Positions 21,440 to 32,889 of a DNA stretch of 64,000 nucleotides are shown here, piece by piece; position 1 is the stretch's first letter, and each line of letters begins with the position of its first letter. The notes under the pieces were generated by a model that was not told the origin of the DNA, made no database searches, and saw only the letters and a program-made list of their open reading frames with translations. The position numbers and the translations under genes are program-made. Source of the DNA: Anas platyrhynchos (taxonomy: Eukaryota > Chordata > Aves > Anseriformes > Anatidae); the NCBI RefSeq assembly GCF_047663525.1, contig NC_092617.1:4778501-4842500 (forward strand), in the 5' to 3' direction.

Positions 21440-22760
21440 TTTGTAACAGCACAGAAGCATCCTCCTGGAGAACACCAGGAGCTTTGTGGTGCACCCAAAC
21501 CTTCCTAGGTATCCAAACAATCCCCTCATGCTCCAAAGCACATCCCTTGACATGCAAGATTCAAGCCAGGGAACCCAAGCACCTCCTGAATCATCATGAC
21601 AGTGCTCAAAAGCATCTCCTTGGAGACATCAAACCCCTACCTAGAGCATTCAAGAGTCTACCCTAAATAAGAATATCCTTCACGCATCTAAGCATCTCCA
21701 TATTTCTCTCTAATACCTTCTTGGAAGACCCAAGCACCTCTCTGTGGAAGAGTAGCATCAACTGTGAGCACCCAAGCGTCTCCATGGGGCACCCAAGGAA
21801 ATCCTTGCAGGACCCAAGCATCTGCACACAGCAATGAAGTACTTCCTTGGGGACACCACACAAGCATCTCTCTGGGGAACACAAGCACCTTCCTGGAGGA
21901 CCCAAGGATCTCTCTGGAATCCCCAAGCATTTTTCCAGGGCACGCTAACATCTCCTCGCTTGAGCCAAGCAACCTTCCTTAAGCACACAGGCATCTCTCT
22001 GGAGCACCCAAGCATCACCCCAGAGTATCCATGCACTTTTGTGAGACACTCAGGTTCCTGCCATTGATGACAAACATGTCCCAGGGCTCACAAGCACTAT
22101 TTTGGACACCCAAGTAATTCCTAGATCACACAAGCATCTCCCAGAGGCACCCAAGTAGATTCTGAGAATACCCAAGCATCTATTTGGAGCAATAAAGCAC
22201 TCACTGGGTCACCCAGGCATGTCCCTGGAGCACCCACATGTGCCCCCGGGCACCCAGGCATATCCTTTGAGCATTGTAACATCTCCCCAGGGCACACTAG
22301 CACCTGAAGGGACAGCCGAGATCCCCCATCGGCACCTTCAGCCCCTCCCCATGGTTCACAAACACCTCCCTGGGGTACAGAGATATGTCTCTGGAAACAC
22401 AACACATCTCCATAGAGCACCCAAGGCTTTCTCTGGAGCACTAGGAACCTCCCTGGGGTGTAAGAGGGGCAACCAAGAACCTCCCTAAGGCACATAAGCA
22501 TAGCCCTGGGGCATACTAACATCTCCCTGGTGCACCTGATTCTGTCCTGGTCATGCCAGGTTCTCCCACGGTCACACAAGCTCCTCCCTGGAACACCCAA
22601 GAACCTCATTGGAGTCCCCAAGAATCTCCCCACTGCACTCCAACATCTGAGTGGAAAACCCAGGCATCTCCTCAGGGCTCCAAAACAACACCTGGAGCAC
22701 CAGTCTTCTCATGGGAGCTTATCGGCTACTTCCTGCAGTAGCCAAGCATCTCACAACGGT
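21440..22760. repeat. Degenerate minisatellite, unit about 21 bp
   Basis: Roughly 55-60 tandem, diverged copies of a unit like GCATCTCTCTGGAGCACCCAA occur. Unit length varies from 20 to 22 bases. Because 21 is a multiple of three, the minus strand shows several overlapping open frames with a heptad look (LGxSREM), but none has a start context, domain or constant frame. It is the main content of the spacer between the inner arms. Confidence 0.85.
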
Positions 22761-23380
22761 ACCCAAGCACACTGCATCACCCAAAATACTCTCTGGAGAA
22801 ACAAACAAGAGGGCCTCATTTGCTTGCTCCTCCTGATCAGGTGGCCTGTAGCAGACCCCAACTCCAATGCCCCTGTCCCTGCCCTCCTATAACCCTGACC
22901 CATCATGCTCACCGTCAGCTCCTCACCCATCCCCAGGCAGAGCTGCAGGCACTCCAGCTGCTCCTTGACAGGGAGGGCGATGCCCCCTCCTCATGTCCCC
23001 AGCCTGTCCTTCCTAAAGAGCCTGTGTCCTTCCATTCCAACATGCTGGCCATGGGAGGCATCCCCTCATGTCTCCTCAGTGCCAAACAAGTTATTTCATA
23101 GCAACGAGCACAGATGGGGCTGAGGGACTCCATGCCTTCTTTTTCCTTGCTCTTTGCCAAAAATCTCCCTCTCCTCTGTGCTCAGGGATATGGGAGAGAA
23201 TCAGAAAATGGAAAGAAATTGTCAGTTAATGTAAAAACAGTTGAAGAGGACAGAAAAGGAAGGGAGTATAATAACAAAGGAATTGTAACCAGCAAGGACA
23301 GCCAGCAGTGTACTGGGCTGTGTGAGCTGGGAATGGCCAGGGGATGCAGGGAAGGCGTGATCCAGAAGACAGCACCCAGA
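22760..23380. other. No recognised feature
   Basis: This is single-copy-looking spacer sequence. No convincing gene, RNA or known repeat was seen. Confidence 0.4.
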
Positions 23381-23384
23381 TTTG

Positions 23385-23840
23385 AGGTCCCCAGGACAGG
23401 AGGGATGTAAGCAAGTTGCAGCGGGTTTAGCACAGGCTCCCCAAGATGCTCTGCAGAACTCTGCCCATGAGGAGAGGCTGAGGGTGCTGGGCTTATCCAG
23501 CCTGGGGAAGGGCAGGGCGAGGGGGACTTCCTCTGGCTGTATCTCTGGGGGGGGGGGGGGGTTGTGGAGGATGCGGAGCCAGGATCTTCAGCTGGGTTCA
23601 GGGTGGGAGGACGAAAGACAACAGCTGTGAAGGTGAAAGCGGAGAGCTTCAGGCTGGAGAGAAGGTAAAAAGCCTTCTCACCATGAGCTCAGCCAGGCGT
23701 CACCCAGAGGCTGTGCAGTCTCTGTCTTTTCTGGTTTTGCAGAATACAGCAGGATCAAGCCCTGAACAGCCTGTTCTGACCATGCTTATGACTGCTTGGG
23801 CTGCAGGTCTCCTGAGGTCCCTGCCAACATGCCTTATGGT
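23385..23840 (+). mobile_element. Old CR1 LINE fragment
   Basis: CATGAGGAGAGGCTGAGGGT and GGGCTTATCCAGCCTGG match the CR1 ORF2 C-terminal coding region. The 3' end at about 23815-23835 reads CTGAGGTCCCTGCCAACAT. A run of about 16 G lies inside it at 23547-23562. It is highly diverged. Confidence 0.7.
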
Positions 23841-25210
23841 CCTTTGACCTCAGGCCCAGTTTCTGGTGGTGCCAGAGGAGATGCTGTGGGGCCTGAATCC
23901 TCCTGTGTTGTAGGGGACAGCCAGGGAGGTGAACATCTCCTCTTCTTCCTTGGCTGTAACTGTAGCCTGGGAGGCACTGCCTCAGCCATCTCTGCGTTAC
24001 ACCTCCAGCTCCTGTCTTCCAGCTGTAAGCACCTGGAAGTCCATTGCCTGGATGTGCTCTGAGGTGTGGGAAGAGATCTGGGCTTTTCTGGGGTGTTAGT
24101 TCTCTCCCTCTGCATGCTGCTCCTCTCAGAGACGGTCTCATTTTTCACTTTCTTTCCTACCTGGAGGGAAATGCATACTCTGTCCTGGCCATAAAGCTGA
24201 GCATGTTTTCTACTTTTGCCACACTTCCACATCTCCTGGACCTGTAACCTGGAAAAGTGAATATTTCATGCATGTTCGTGGCCCTGCTTTCCTCCGTCTG
24301 TGCAGCAAGGTCCAGATCTCAGTGTTATGTACTTTTTTGCAAAGACTGTGAATTGTCATGGATATGATAAGATTCTTCGGGGGGGCACAGGGCTTTGTAC
24401 AAGATGCAGAATGATCTTAATGGTGTTCGCCTAACAATACTAGAAATGTTTTGAAAATGTCAATAAAAATAAAAAAGAATACAAAACTAAACAGAAATAA
24501 AGGCAAACTTCTAAAGCACTGACAATTTATGGATGCACATTTCCACTTTTATGATTTTTGTGACTTTGTTTTCCTTTGTTTTCATATTTATTAATGGCCG
24601 GTATCAATCCTTTGCGACACACTGCCCAGCTTCCACCTGCAGCTCCTGAGGGCCTCTGGTCTCCCACAGGTCCTCTTGACAGCTGCCAGCCCCAGAAAAA
24701 CACCTCCAGTACAGAGGGGCCCCTGAACCTAGCAAGGTCTGCCTGGAAAGGTGAACAAATTATTCCAACATAGGAAAGAAAATAAAAATAAATAAATAAA
24801 AGAGCACGTGTTCATCACTTCAAACACTCTGCCTAGAACAGTCCTTGTATGGCCATCCCTTGGGGAAGGTGAACCTCATTAGCTGTAGCTTGCACAGGGC
24901 ACACAGCTGAGGAGAGTGTTTTACTGTTTACTGAACTGCACCACACTTAACTTTGGTTGGTTTTCAATGGGGAGCAGTCCTTCTGTGCCTGTGTGCAGGC
25001 AGTTCTGTGGGGAAAAGGGCTGGGAGTTGGTGCAAAGGAGCTGTAACATGCAGCTGCAGCCCTGACTGGAGAAGTCTGATGGGAGGAGAAGTGCTGCAAG
25101 TCCCAGGTGGCTCCTGAGAGAAATGGTGGGGCTGGGGAGGTGAGGAGCAAGGTTGCCCACGGAGTGCCTGGCCTCAAGGGACTGCCTTTCCAAGCTGACC
25201 AGGCCTTCTT
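23840..25210. other. No recognised feature; AT-rich patch at 24450-24810
   Basis: No gene or repeat family was recognised. Two A-rich stretches (about 24460-24500 and 24775-24800) look like simple-sequence remnants. Confidence 0.4.
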
Positions 25211-26110
25211 AGGAGACCCTCTGGATCAATAGCAAAGGAAGAGGGCAGGGAATTGAAATAAATCAATAAAGAATCCAGCCTGAAGGGAAAGCTCCCTTAT
25301 TATCAACTGCTCATTGAAATCTGCTTCATTCACTAGCTTTCTGAAATCTCCCCAATTAGACGTAAAAACCTTGAAGCCTTGAATGAACTGCTGGGCAGAA
25401 AGAGGGCACAGGAGGGCTCTCCGCATTGTGCTGAGCCCCAGGGTATATTTGGTGCTGAGTCCATGCACCTCTGATGCTGAGAGAAGATAGCGCAGGCTGT
25501 TCAAGAGGTTAAGGCCAGGAGAAATGCTGAAGATTCTGGGAGTGTTAATTGGTCCCTCTGGGGGCCATTACCACCACAGCTCCCCCATGGACTTGTTAGC
25601 AAAGGAAACGGGAGGCAGTGATGATAGGCAGGCAAAGGCAAAGTAAAGGTGGCCCTGATGGCAAGGAAACCTTGATGTGTTTTATCAAAGCAAGCACCAA
25701 GGCCTGACACCCAGCTCTGGGAAGAGTGCTTCTGTCCCTCACACTGCTCTTCAAGGGGCAGTGGGATCTGGGGTGTGTGATGGCAACTAAAGGACAACAG
25801 TACAACATCAGTGCACAGGGCTGCAAGGAGGCCACATGGTTCCAGTGCCAGGAGCACAATGTGTCGTCTCATAGGCCCCAGTGGCAGAGACAACAGCCAG
25901 AGCCACGGGGACAAAGACCTCTGCTGTGTCAGGGCCTTCCAGCCCTGCCAGTGCCCTTTGACATCTCCCCACAGGTTGTCCTACCCTGTTGCATGCCTGA
26001 ACCATTTTCCCTGTGGCCTGGAGACATCCAACCTACTTCCCCACCACAGCATCTCCCTACCCATACTAGGGACTCCTTATGCTCACTGCCTCTGACTTGA
26101 AACACAAGCC
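25210..26110 (+). repeat. Module M3, spacer copy
   Basis: TTAATTGGTCCCTCTGGGGG, CCCATGGACTTGTTAGC and CTCATAGGCCCCAGTGGC match the M3 landmarks at 6840-7440, 32210-32600 and 49030-49620. It is flanked on both sides by unrelated spacer sequence. Confidence 0.6.
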
Positions 26111-26985
26111 ATGGGCTGAAGCAGACACCCTCTGAGTCACCACAGCACTGCCCTTGGAGTGGCATTTCTTTCTCCTCATCGCAACTCTGGACCTCCAAAA
26201 CAGCCAAATTATGGTGGATTTCCTTTCTCATGCTCTTTACCCTTACCCAAAATGTGCCATCATCTCTGAAAGCAGATTTCCATCTGTCAGGAGCTCCTGC
26301 AGTCTGGTCTAAGCCTGCTGTGATGTATGGAGCTGTTCTGCCCCTGATGCAGAGCAGAGCATCACAAGATGGGAAAGAGAGGCTCTCTTCTCCTTGGAAA
26401 ACTGAATGAGAATTATTCACCAAATCCCAGTGTTTCACAAAGTCGTCTGCAGGGAACACTTACAGTCGATGGACAAGTCTCAGGTTAGGAACCATGTAAG
26501 GAAACTGGGAACCGTAGCATGGTGGCCCCAAGTCCTGCCTGCCCTCCTCCTACCACGCGCAATCAGGCGGCTGCAGCAGAGAGGACCCACAGACAGCCCC
26601 TGGCTGGGATCTGCCACCTGCCTCTCCAGTGCCACCCCTGCTGCCTTGGGGTGCTCTGTGAGGTGCTGGGTGACCTCACAAGGCCTGCTGGCCAGCACGT
26701 CTTCTGCAGGGCAACCAGCAATGCAGCAGGGACCTCACCATGGCCCTTCCATTCCCCTCTCTCCCCTCATCCTCGGCCTTGTCTCTGGTGACATGAGCAG
26801 CCTTGGGAGGGGCTTCCTGGCCTCCCCTTGATACTGAGCTGAAAGGAAAAATGGTCTCTTCCTTGAAAGAACAATGGCTTCAAATTTGAAAAGCTTCATT
26901 AGGAGATAGGTGAAACCTTTACTAGGTTCTGTTAGAGAGAAGGAAATTTAGAAACATTCACCCCTGATGTTACTTTAGTCACTGA
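26110..26985. other. No recognised feature
   Basis: No gene or known repeat was seen. Short open frames in the GC-rich part (26500-26830) lack domains. Confidence 0.35.
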
Positions 26986-26989
26986 TTAG

Positions 26990-27500
26990 TCAGCTTTATC
27001 TATAAGAGCCTACAGACTTGTATCTCAGACTGAGGGCAAGGTGACCCAGGCCTAGAGCATGTGTCAGAAGATTAGGTGAGAAATTCATGCTATGCATATA
27101 TCCTTGGATGTGTAACCACCTAAGCTTTGTATGCACACCTGAGATGAAAGAATAAGAGAAGAAAGATTTTGATGGCTTGAGCATGGACAAGAACTGGATT
27201 CAACTAACGAACATAGTGAGGAAGACTACTGATGACCACCAGAGACCCCTGAGAGACAGTGGAAACAAATGTGCATGTGTCAGCGACACTTACTGATTTT
27301 CATGAGTTACAGGAAGTGGTATGAATATGTTTTGGGGAAATGTGATTAACATGTTTGTTTTGCTTGTATATAAGCCCTATAGCTCAAACAGTTCTGGAAG
27401 CACTGGAGTGATCCCCTGTGTGTCCAGCACCTCCATAAAAAACACCTGTTTTCTAAAACTCCAAACTGAGTCTTAGAGAGTTACTTTGACTGGCTTTTCC
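26990..27500 (+). mobile_element. LTR-like fossil (solo), edges uncertain
   Basis: It has a TATA-like TGTATATAAGCC at about 27365-27376, a poly(A)-like CCATAAAAAACACC at about 27431, and a downstream CTAAAACTCCAAACTGAGTC. This is the usual order in an avian ERV LTR. The outer TG and CA ends could not be fixed. No internal region adjoins it. Confidence 0.45.
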
Positions 27501-27840
27501 AGTATCACCCTCACCTCCTGCCAGCTGCTGCCCACTCAGGCTCCTCGTACAAACGTGGCCCCGCACCAACACCACTGCTCGTGCTGCCTTTGCTGCCTCG
27601 CCCTGTCCTCTCCCTCGACTCCTTGTCTCTGCTGGGCCCCACGTTCCACACCCAAATGTATCCCTTTGCTGTTGTCACCCTCAAGTCTGCCCAGCAGGAT
27701 GGCAGAGCCAGGGCAGGACATGGTAGTGTTAGGCCCTGTAGCACCCATGCAAAGCGCTTGTGGCAAAGTGGGAGCTGAGACTGGGTTCTGTGGTGCAGAG
27801 GAGGCCCCATGCAGGAAAGATGAGGTTAAAAAGCAACTTG

Positions 27841-27880
27841 CGGGGGGGGTGGGGTGGGGGGGGGGGGAGGGCGGAGTTCT
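27841..27880 (+). repeat. G-rich tract with G-quadruplex potential
   Basis: Forty bases are almost entirely G, with five separated runs. It adjoins the start of a CR1 in minus orientation. Confidence 0.8.
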
Positions 27881-27924
27881 GTCGTGGTTTGGCATGAGAG
27901 GCTTCTGGCCACGAAGGAGCAAGG

Positions 27925-28745
27925 GGTGGGTTGACACAACTTCTCTGGGCAACCTGTTCCATTGACCACCACCCCCAAAGGAGAGAATGTCTTCCTTATA
28001 CCTAATTTTAAAGCACCCTCTTTTAGGCCCCCTTTAGGCCAACTGCAGTTGGCTTTCTGGGCTGCAAACTCACGTTGCCGGCACAGGTTGAGCTTCTCAT
28101 CCACCAGTACCCCAGGTCCTTCTCCTCAGAGCTGCTCTCTACCCATTCTCCACCCAGCCGGTATTTGTGCTTGGGATTGCCCCAGTCCAGCTGCAGGACC
28201 TTGCACTTGGCCTTTGTGAAGAGGTTCCCACAGGAAAATCTCTCAAGCCTGTCCAGGTCCATCTGCATATCATCCCTTCCCTCCAGTGTATTGACTGCAC
28301 CACCCAGCTTGGTGTCATCAGCATACTCACTGAGACTGCACTCAGTCATGCTGTCCATGTCACTGACAAAGTGTTAAACAGTGCTGGCCCCAATACTTAC
28401 CTCTGAGGAACACCACTCTACTGACCTCCACTTGGACATTGAGCTGTAGACTCCAGCTCCTTGAGGGTGACCATCCAGCCAATTCCTCACCCACCAGGTG
28501 ATCCATCCATCACACCCATGTCTCTCCAATCGAGAGACAAGGCTATCATGTGGGACAGTGTCAAATGATTTGCACAAGTCAAAGTTCACGATGTGAGGTG
28601 CTCTTCCCCTCTCCACCAATGCTGTAAGCCCATCGTAGAAGGCCACCAGGTTTGTCAGGCACAATCTGCCCTGTGTGAAGCCATGTTGGCTGTCACCAAC
28701 AGCCACCAGTTTGCTGTCACCACCAGTCCAAAAGGCAGAGTAGCG
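27925..28745 (-). mobile_element. CR1 LINE (minus), RT-domain part
   Basis: The minus strand shows CR1 ORF2 reverse-transcriptase words: HGFTQGRLCLTNLVAFYDGL, FDTVPHDSLVSRLERHG, YADDTKLGG and KCKVLQLDWGNPKH. It is 5'-truncated and carries several frame breaks. A degenerate tail side lies near 27930. Confidence 0.85.
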
Positions 28746-28789
28746 TGAGAGAAGCATTTGCAATGAACCTGTGCAAGGAGGGAGACAAA

Positions 28790-29412
28790 AATCTCATGGG
28801 AACACTGGGGGTAATTACTGGAATTCTACACAGAGAAATGTCAAGGCTCTGTGAGGAGCCCATATCTGAGCTGGCCTCGTGCACTGCTCATCCACACTGG
28901 GCTGCACAGAGACACGAGTCCCTGCCTTGCACACACACAGTGCACTGCAGCACTTGCAGGGTCCCTCTGGCTCCTGCAGCCACTGCCAGTGGCTGGGAGG
29001 CACCTCAGCCCTGTGGTGGGTGTATCGCCTTGCTCTGTCCTCCTCTGAGATGCCCCACAGCATGAGGAATGGGCACAGAGACCTTGAGGGTTCAAGGAAA
29101 CACATTGCAGAGCTGCATTCAGGTCTCGCACTTTGGACTAGACGGTCTCTGAAGGTGCCTTCCCCCTGGACTATTCTCTGCTATTCAGGCAGATGCCCCA
29201 TGGTTGTTACACTCAGGATAAAGGGACCTGAAGACACTCTGCCCCACTGGCCTTCATGACACCCCTAGGGATAGCCGATGGCCTTTGTGCTTGCTCTTGT
29301 TCCTCCCTCCATGTGCGTACGATGTGCCTGCAGGTAGCAGCAGCTGCAAAGGGTTTCTGTTCCTGTGTCTCTCCTGCACCTGGACAGGCCCTGCTCTTCT
29401 CCCAGCTCATCC
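28790..29412. other. Unassigned spacer, with a possible CR1 tail at 29123-29185
   Basis: TTGGACTAGACGGTCTCTGA followed by GTGCCTTCC looks like a CR1 3' end in plus orientation. The rest shows no gene or known repeat. Confidence 0.35.
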
Positions 29413-29989
29413 TATGTCCCAGGGAGCCTTTGGGACTCTCTTTGAGCAGGTTCTGATATGACAGCAACACTGAAAGATGACATGAGCCTTCAGGCATGGC
29501 CCTTTTAGGAGGGAAATGCTGTTCTGGAGGCCAGCTGTGTCACTCATGTGCCCACTGCCTGTCTCTGCCTGCAGTCCCAACACAGCCTCACAGCAGCACT
29601 GGCACCAAGCTACAGGAGCATCCAGGCCTTACTCCGCCAGCAGGGCTCAGCAGGAGAGGGTGGCAGTGGCAGGAGAGCAGCTCTGCATGGACCCAGCACT
29701 GGTGCTCCCAGGCTGGACTGCCACAACTCTTCCTCTTCACCTCTGCACACCGTCCCTGAAGCCACAGAAAACGTCTCAGAGGAATGATATAAGACAAAAA
29801 GTCACTTTAATTGGTTTAAATACTCAAGCAAAATAAAGAATTATATTTCTTGGTGGAAAATATTTGATAAAATAAAATGGAGAAAAAAGCAGAACACCAA
29901 TAACAACATAAGAACATAATACCCACTGGCTTCAGCTATCATGATTTACATTATGAGTGATTTACAGAAGAAGGCAGGCAATATATTGC

Positions 29990-30988
29990 TCAAGAAAAAC
30001 ACCCAGTCATCACTTTCCACATGGCAACCTTGATCTCCTTGTTCCTCATGCTGTAGATGAAGGGGTTCACTACTGGAGGCACCACCAAGTACAGAAATGC
30101 CAGAACAACATCCAGGGAAGGGGAGGAAATTGATGGGGGCTTCAGGTGGGCAAAAATAATTGTGCTCATAAAGAGGGAGACCACGGCCAGGTGAGGGAGG
30201 CACGTGGAAAAGGCTTTGTGCCGGCCCTGCTCAGAGGGCATCCTCAGCACTGCCCTGAAGATCTGCACATAGGACACCACAATGAAAACAAAACAACCCC
30301 CAAATAGAAAAGCAGTAACCACAAGAACTTCAACTTCCCTTAGGTAGGAGTCTGAGCAGGAGAGCTTGAGGATCTGGGGGATTTCACAGAAGAACTGGTT
30401 GAGGGTATTGCCATTGCAGAGAGGCAGTGAAAACGTATTGGCAATGTGCAGGACAGCATTGAGAAAGCCACTGCCCCAGGCAGCTGCTGCCATCTGGGTA
30501 CAAGCTCTGCTGCCCAGGAGGCTCCCGTAGTGCAGGGGCTGGCAGATGGCGATGTAGCGATCGTAGGCCATGATGGTGAGAAGAGATAATTCTGATGAAA
30601 TCAAAAAGACTAGCAAAAAGAGCTGTGCAGCACATCCTGGGTAGGAAATGACCCTGGTGTCCCAGAGTGCATTGGCCATGGCTTTGGGGACAGTGGTGGA
30701 GATGCATCCCAGGTCAAGGAGGGCGAGATTGAGGAGGAAGAAGTACATGGGGGTGTGGAGGCGGTGGTGGCAGGCTACGGCACTGAGGATGAGGCCGTTG
30801 CCCAGGAGGGCAGCCAGGTAGATGCCCAGGAAGAGCACGAAGTGCAGGAGCTGCAGCTCGCGCGTGTCTGCGAATGCCAGCAGGAGGAACTCACTCACAG
30901 AGCTGCTGTTGGGCATTTGCTCCTTCTGGGCATGGGGTCCTGCGAATGCCAGGAGGAGGAAATCAGTAATGGAGCAACTGTTACACAT
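29990..30988 (-). CDS. OR4: olfactory receptor, family 14-like, with doubled N-terminus
   Basis: From the ATG at 30916 this is a normal 308-aa receptor: MPNSSSVSEF, GN in TM1, LHTPMYFFLL, MAYDRYIAICQP, FFCEIPQILKLSC, SYVQIFRAVL, KAFSTCLPHL, NPFIYSM and C-terminus WKVMTGCFS. But the predicted second exon begins at 31011, and the first ATG in it is 30988. That ATG opens MCNSCSITDFLLLAFA in frame, followed by the eight-residue linker GPHAQKEQ and then the MPN start, giving 332 aa with two tandem N-termini. The first N-terminus matches OR3, and the linker plus second N-terminus match the OR2 upstream type. A still earlier in-frame ATG at 31051 lies in the predicted intron. Translation from 30916 by leaky scanning is the alternative. 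Confidence 0.9.
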   Translation of the reverse strand: MCNSCSITDFLLLAFAGPHAQKEQMPNSSSVSEFLLLAFADTRELQLLHFVLFLGIYLAALLGNGLILSAVACHHRLHTPMYFFLLNLALLDLGCISTTVPKAMANALWDTRVISYPGCAAQLFLLVFLISSELSLLTIMAYDRYIAICQPLHYGSLLGSRACTQMAAAAWGSGFLNAVLHIANTFSLPLCNGNTLNQFFCEIPQILKLSCSDSYLREVEVLVVTAFLFGGCFVFIVVSYVQIFRAVLRMPSEQGRHKAFSTCLPHLAVVSLFMSTIIFAHLKPPSISSPSLDVVLAFLYLVVPPVVNPFIYSMRNKEIKVAMWKVMTGCFS

Positions 30989-31011
30989 TTCTTGCCTTGG
31001 AACAAGGGAGC

Positions 31012-31999
31012 CTGTCCTAATGAAGCATAGGCTGTGCAAAATACTTTGCACATCTCAAGAAACACCACACAAACAACATACTGCCTCATTCATTTCAGGA
31101 AGAGCTTTCAGCAGCTCCTTGTCTTTTCTCTGGTTGGTGCTCTGAGGGTGCCACAAGAAGCAGGGGGCTGTGCTGTGGGCTCTGCAGCAGTCAGTCCTAG
31201 TCTACAGCATCGGGTAAAAGGGAACCCTAAGTGATTTGAGATGTCCACTGGGCAAGGACATGTCCCTGTCGGCAGGACGGGAGAAGGTCAAATAACTCCT
31301 TAAGAAGCAAAAAAGGTGGTGTTGGTACTGTCTGTATGCTGAGGTGTGTGAGGTGCCTCAGAGCAGCAGCAATGCTCAAGGAGCCTTACTACAAGGAGCC
31401 TTACTACAAGGAGCCTTGAGCATACTACAGATGCTCCTACTCCATTACCATCCTTCTGCCTCAGCACATGGGCAGGAAAATGAAGCAGATTCTAAAAAGT
31501 GCACTGCCTTCAGGTAGCTCTTGCCGGGCAGTTCTGCAGTGCAGTGCCCTTGGGAGGTGTGGGGCTGTGAGCAGCCTGCCCCAGGCAGCAGGCTCTGGGC
31601 AGCAGCAGGACCCTGCCCTGCGGTACCAGGGGGGCTCCTTCCACCCACAGCTTCTCCCCGCAGCCCCTGGGCAGCTCCCCGGGCAGGCTGAGTGCTGAGC
31701 CTGGCAGGTAGCAGAGGCCCTGCCGCGGCACACAGCCTCTGGGGCACAGCAGGGACCCTGCTCTGCACCACAGCCCTGGACACCCCTGCCTGCACCCCCA
31801 GCTGCACTGCCTACAGCCGGGCCCAAGAGAAGGGAGCCCTCGGGCCCTGCACGCTGACCCTGCAGCACACAAGCCCTGCATGCCCTTCAACTCCAACACC
31901 GAGCGTCCTCCTGACAGCTCCCATCAGCTGAGGGCTGGGCCAGCTCCAGGAGAGCCTGGCAGGGTGTGCAGCAGCATTGCCCTGCAGCCAGAGACTTAC
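31012..31999 (-). other. Predicted intron of OR4
   Basis: The donor GTAAGTCTCTGG is on the minus strand (GT at 31999-31998). The acceptor AGGACAG has its AG at 31013-31012. This is the mirror of the OR3 intron. A 16-base unit, AGGAGCCTTACTACA, is repeated near 31378-31415 in this copy only. Confidence 0.6.
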
Positions 32000-32210
32000 C
32001 ATGGGGAGGTGGCTGGCAAGATTTCTCCCTCTGCCAGCTCTCCTCTGCCTACCCCCCCACCTCAGGCTGCACTGAACCTCTCTCCCCCTTCTCTCCTCTC
32101 CCCATGCCAGCTGCACGCAGTGCCCCCAGCAATGCTGTGCCTGGCAGAGGAGCTTTATCTGGGTGGCTGAAGCAGCTTCTCTAGTAGTCCAAGTCTGATG
32201 CAAACTCCAA
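32000..32210 (-). other. Predicted noncoding first-exon region of OR4
   Basis: This is the mirror of 17960-18170 with the same donor. Left and right copies are alike except in a C-rich patch near 32049-32062. Confidence 0.5.
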
Positions 32211-32830
32211 AGCCTCTCACAGTGCTAACGGTCCCACTGAGGGACATTACTGACAAAGCCTCCCCATGGACTTGTTAGAGCAGAAAAGGGCAGGCAGTGA
32301 TGACGGGGAGACCAAGGCCCAGGAAAGGTGGCCCTGATGCTGAGGAAACCTTGATGTGTCCCATGAAGTCCAACAGTTGGGCCCTGACCCCAGCCTCTGG
32401 GAAGGGAGATGCTGTCCCTCCAGCTGGGTTTAGGGCTTTCCTGGGTCAATGCACAGTGGGTAAGGGCAGTGCCAAGTACAAGGCTACAGGAGGACATCTC
32501 CCAGGCTCCTGGAGGGGGATGAGGAGGCATTGAGGCCCTACTGCTGTAAGGATGAAGTGTCTCCTCATAGGCATCACTGACGGAGACAAGAGCCCGAGCC
32601 CAGCAGACAAAGCTGTTGGCTCTGTCGGGGCTTTCATCCTGCAAAAGATCCTTGACAACAACCACCACACGCTGTCCTATGCTGTCACATGTCTGCACCT
32701 GTTTCCCTGCAGGACTTAGATACCCACCTTGCTTCCCCACCTTGCTCTCACCTTGCTCTGAGCACCTCCCTGCCTTGACTGATGTCTCTCAATCTGCCCT
32801 CAGTAATCCATGAAACACAAAGCCAGGGGC
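32210..32830 (-). repeat. Module M3-related block, right inner arm
   Basis: This is the inverted partner of 17290-17960, with TGTCTCCTCATAGGCATCAC at about 32560. No gene is supported. Confidence 0.6.
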
Positions 32831-32889
32831 TGATCCAGACATCCCTAGAGAGGGAGGGAGAAGAGTGAGTGAACCTCTACAACAATTTC

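Noticed and set aside
21663-22633. Possible heptad-repeat protein on the minus strand
   Set aside because: The frames arise from the 21-bp minisatellite, shift between frames along the array, and have no splice, start or domain evidence.
30989-31051. The 353-codon version of OR4 starting at 31051
   Set aside because: The extra 21 codons lie upstream of, or across, the predicted splice acceptor at 31012-31013 and match intron sequence of OR3.
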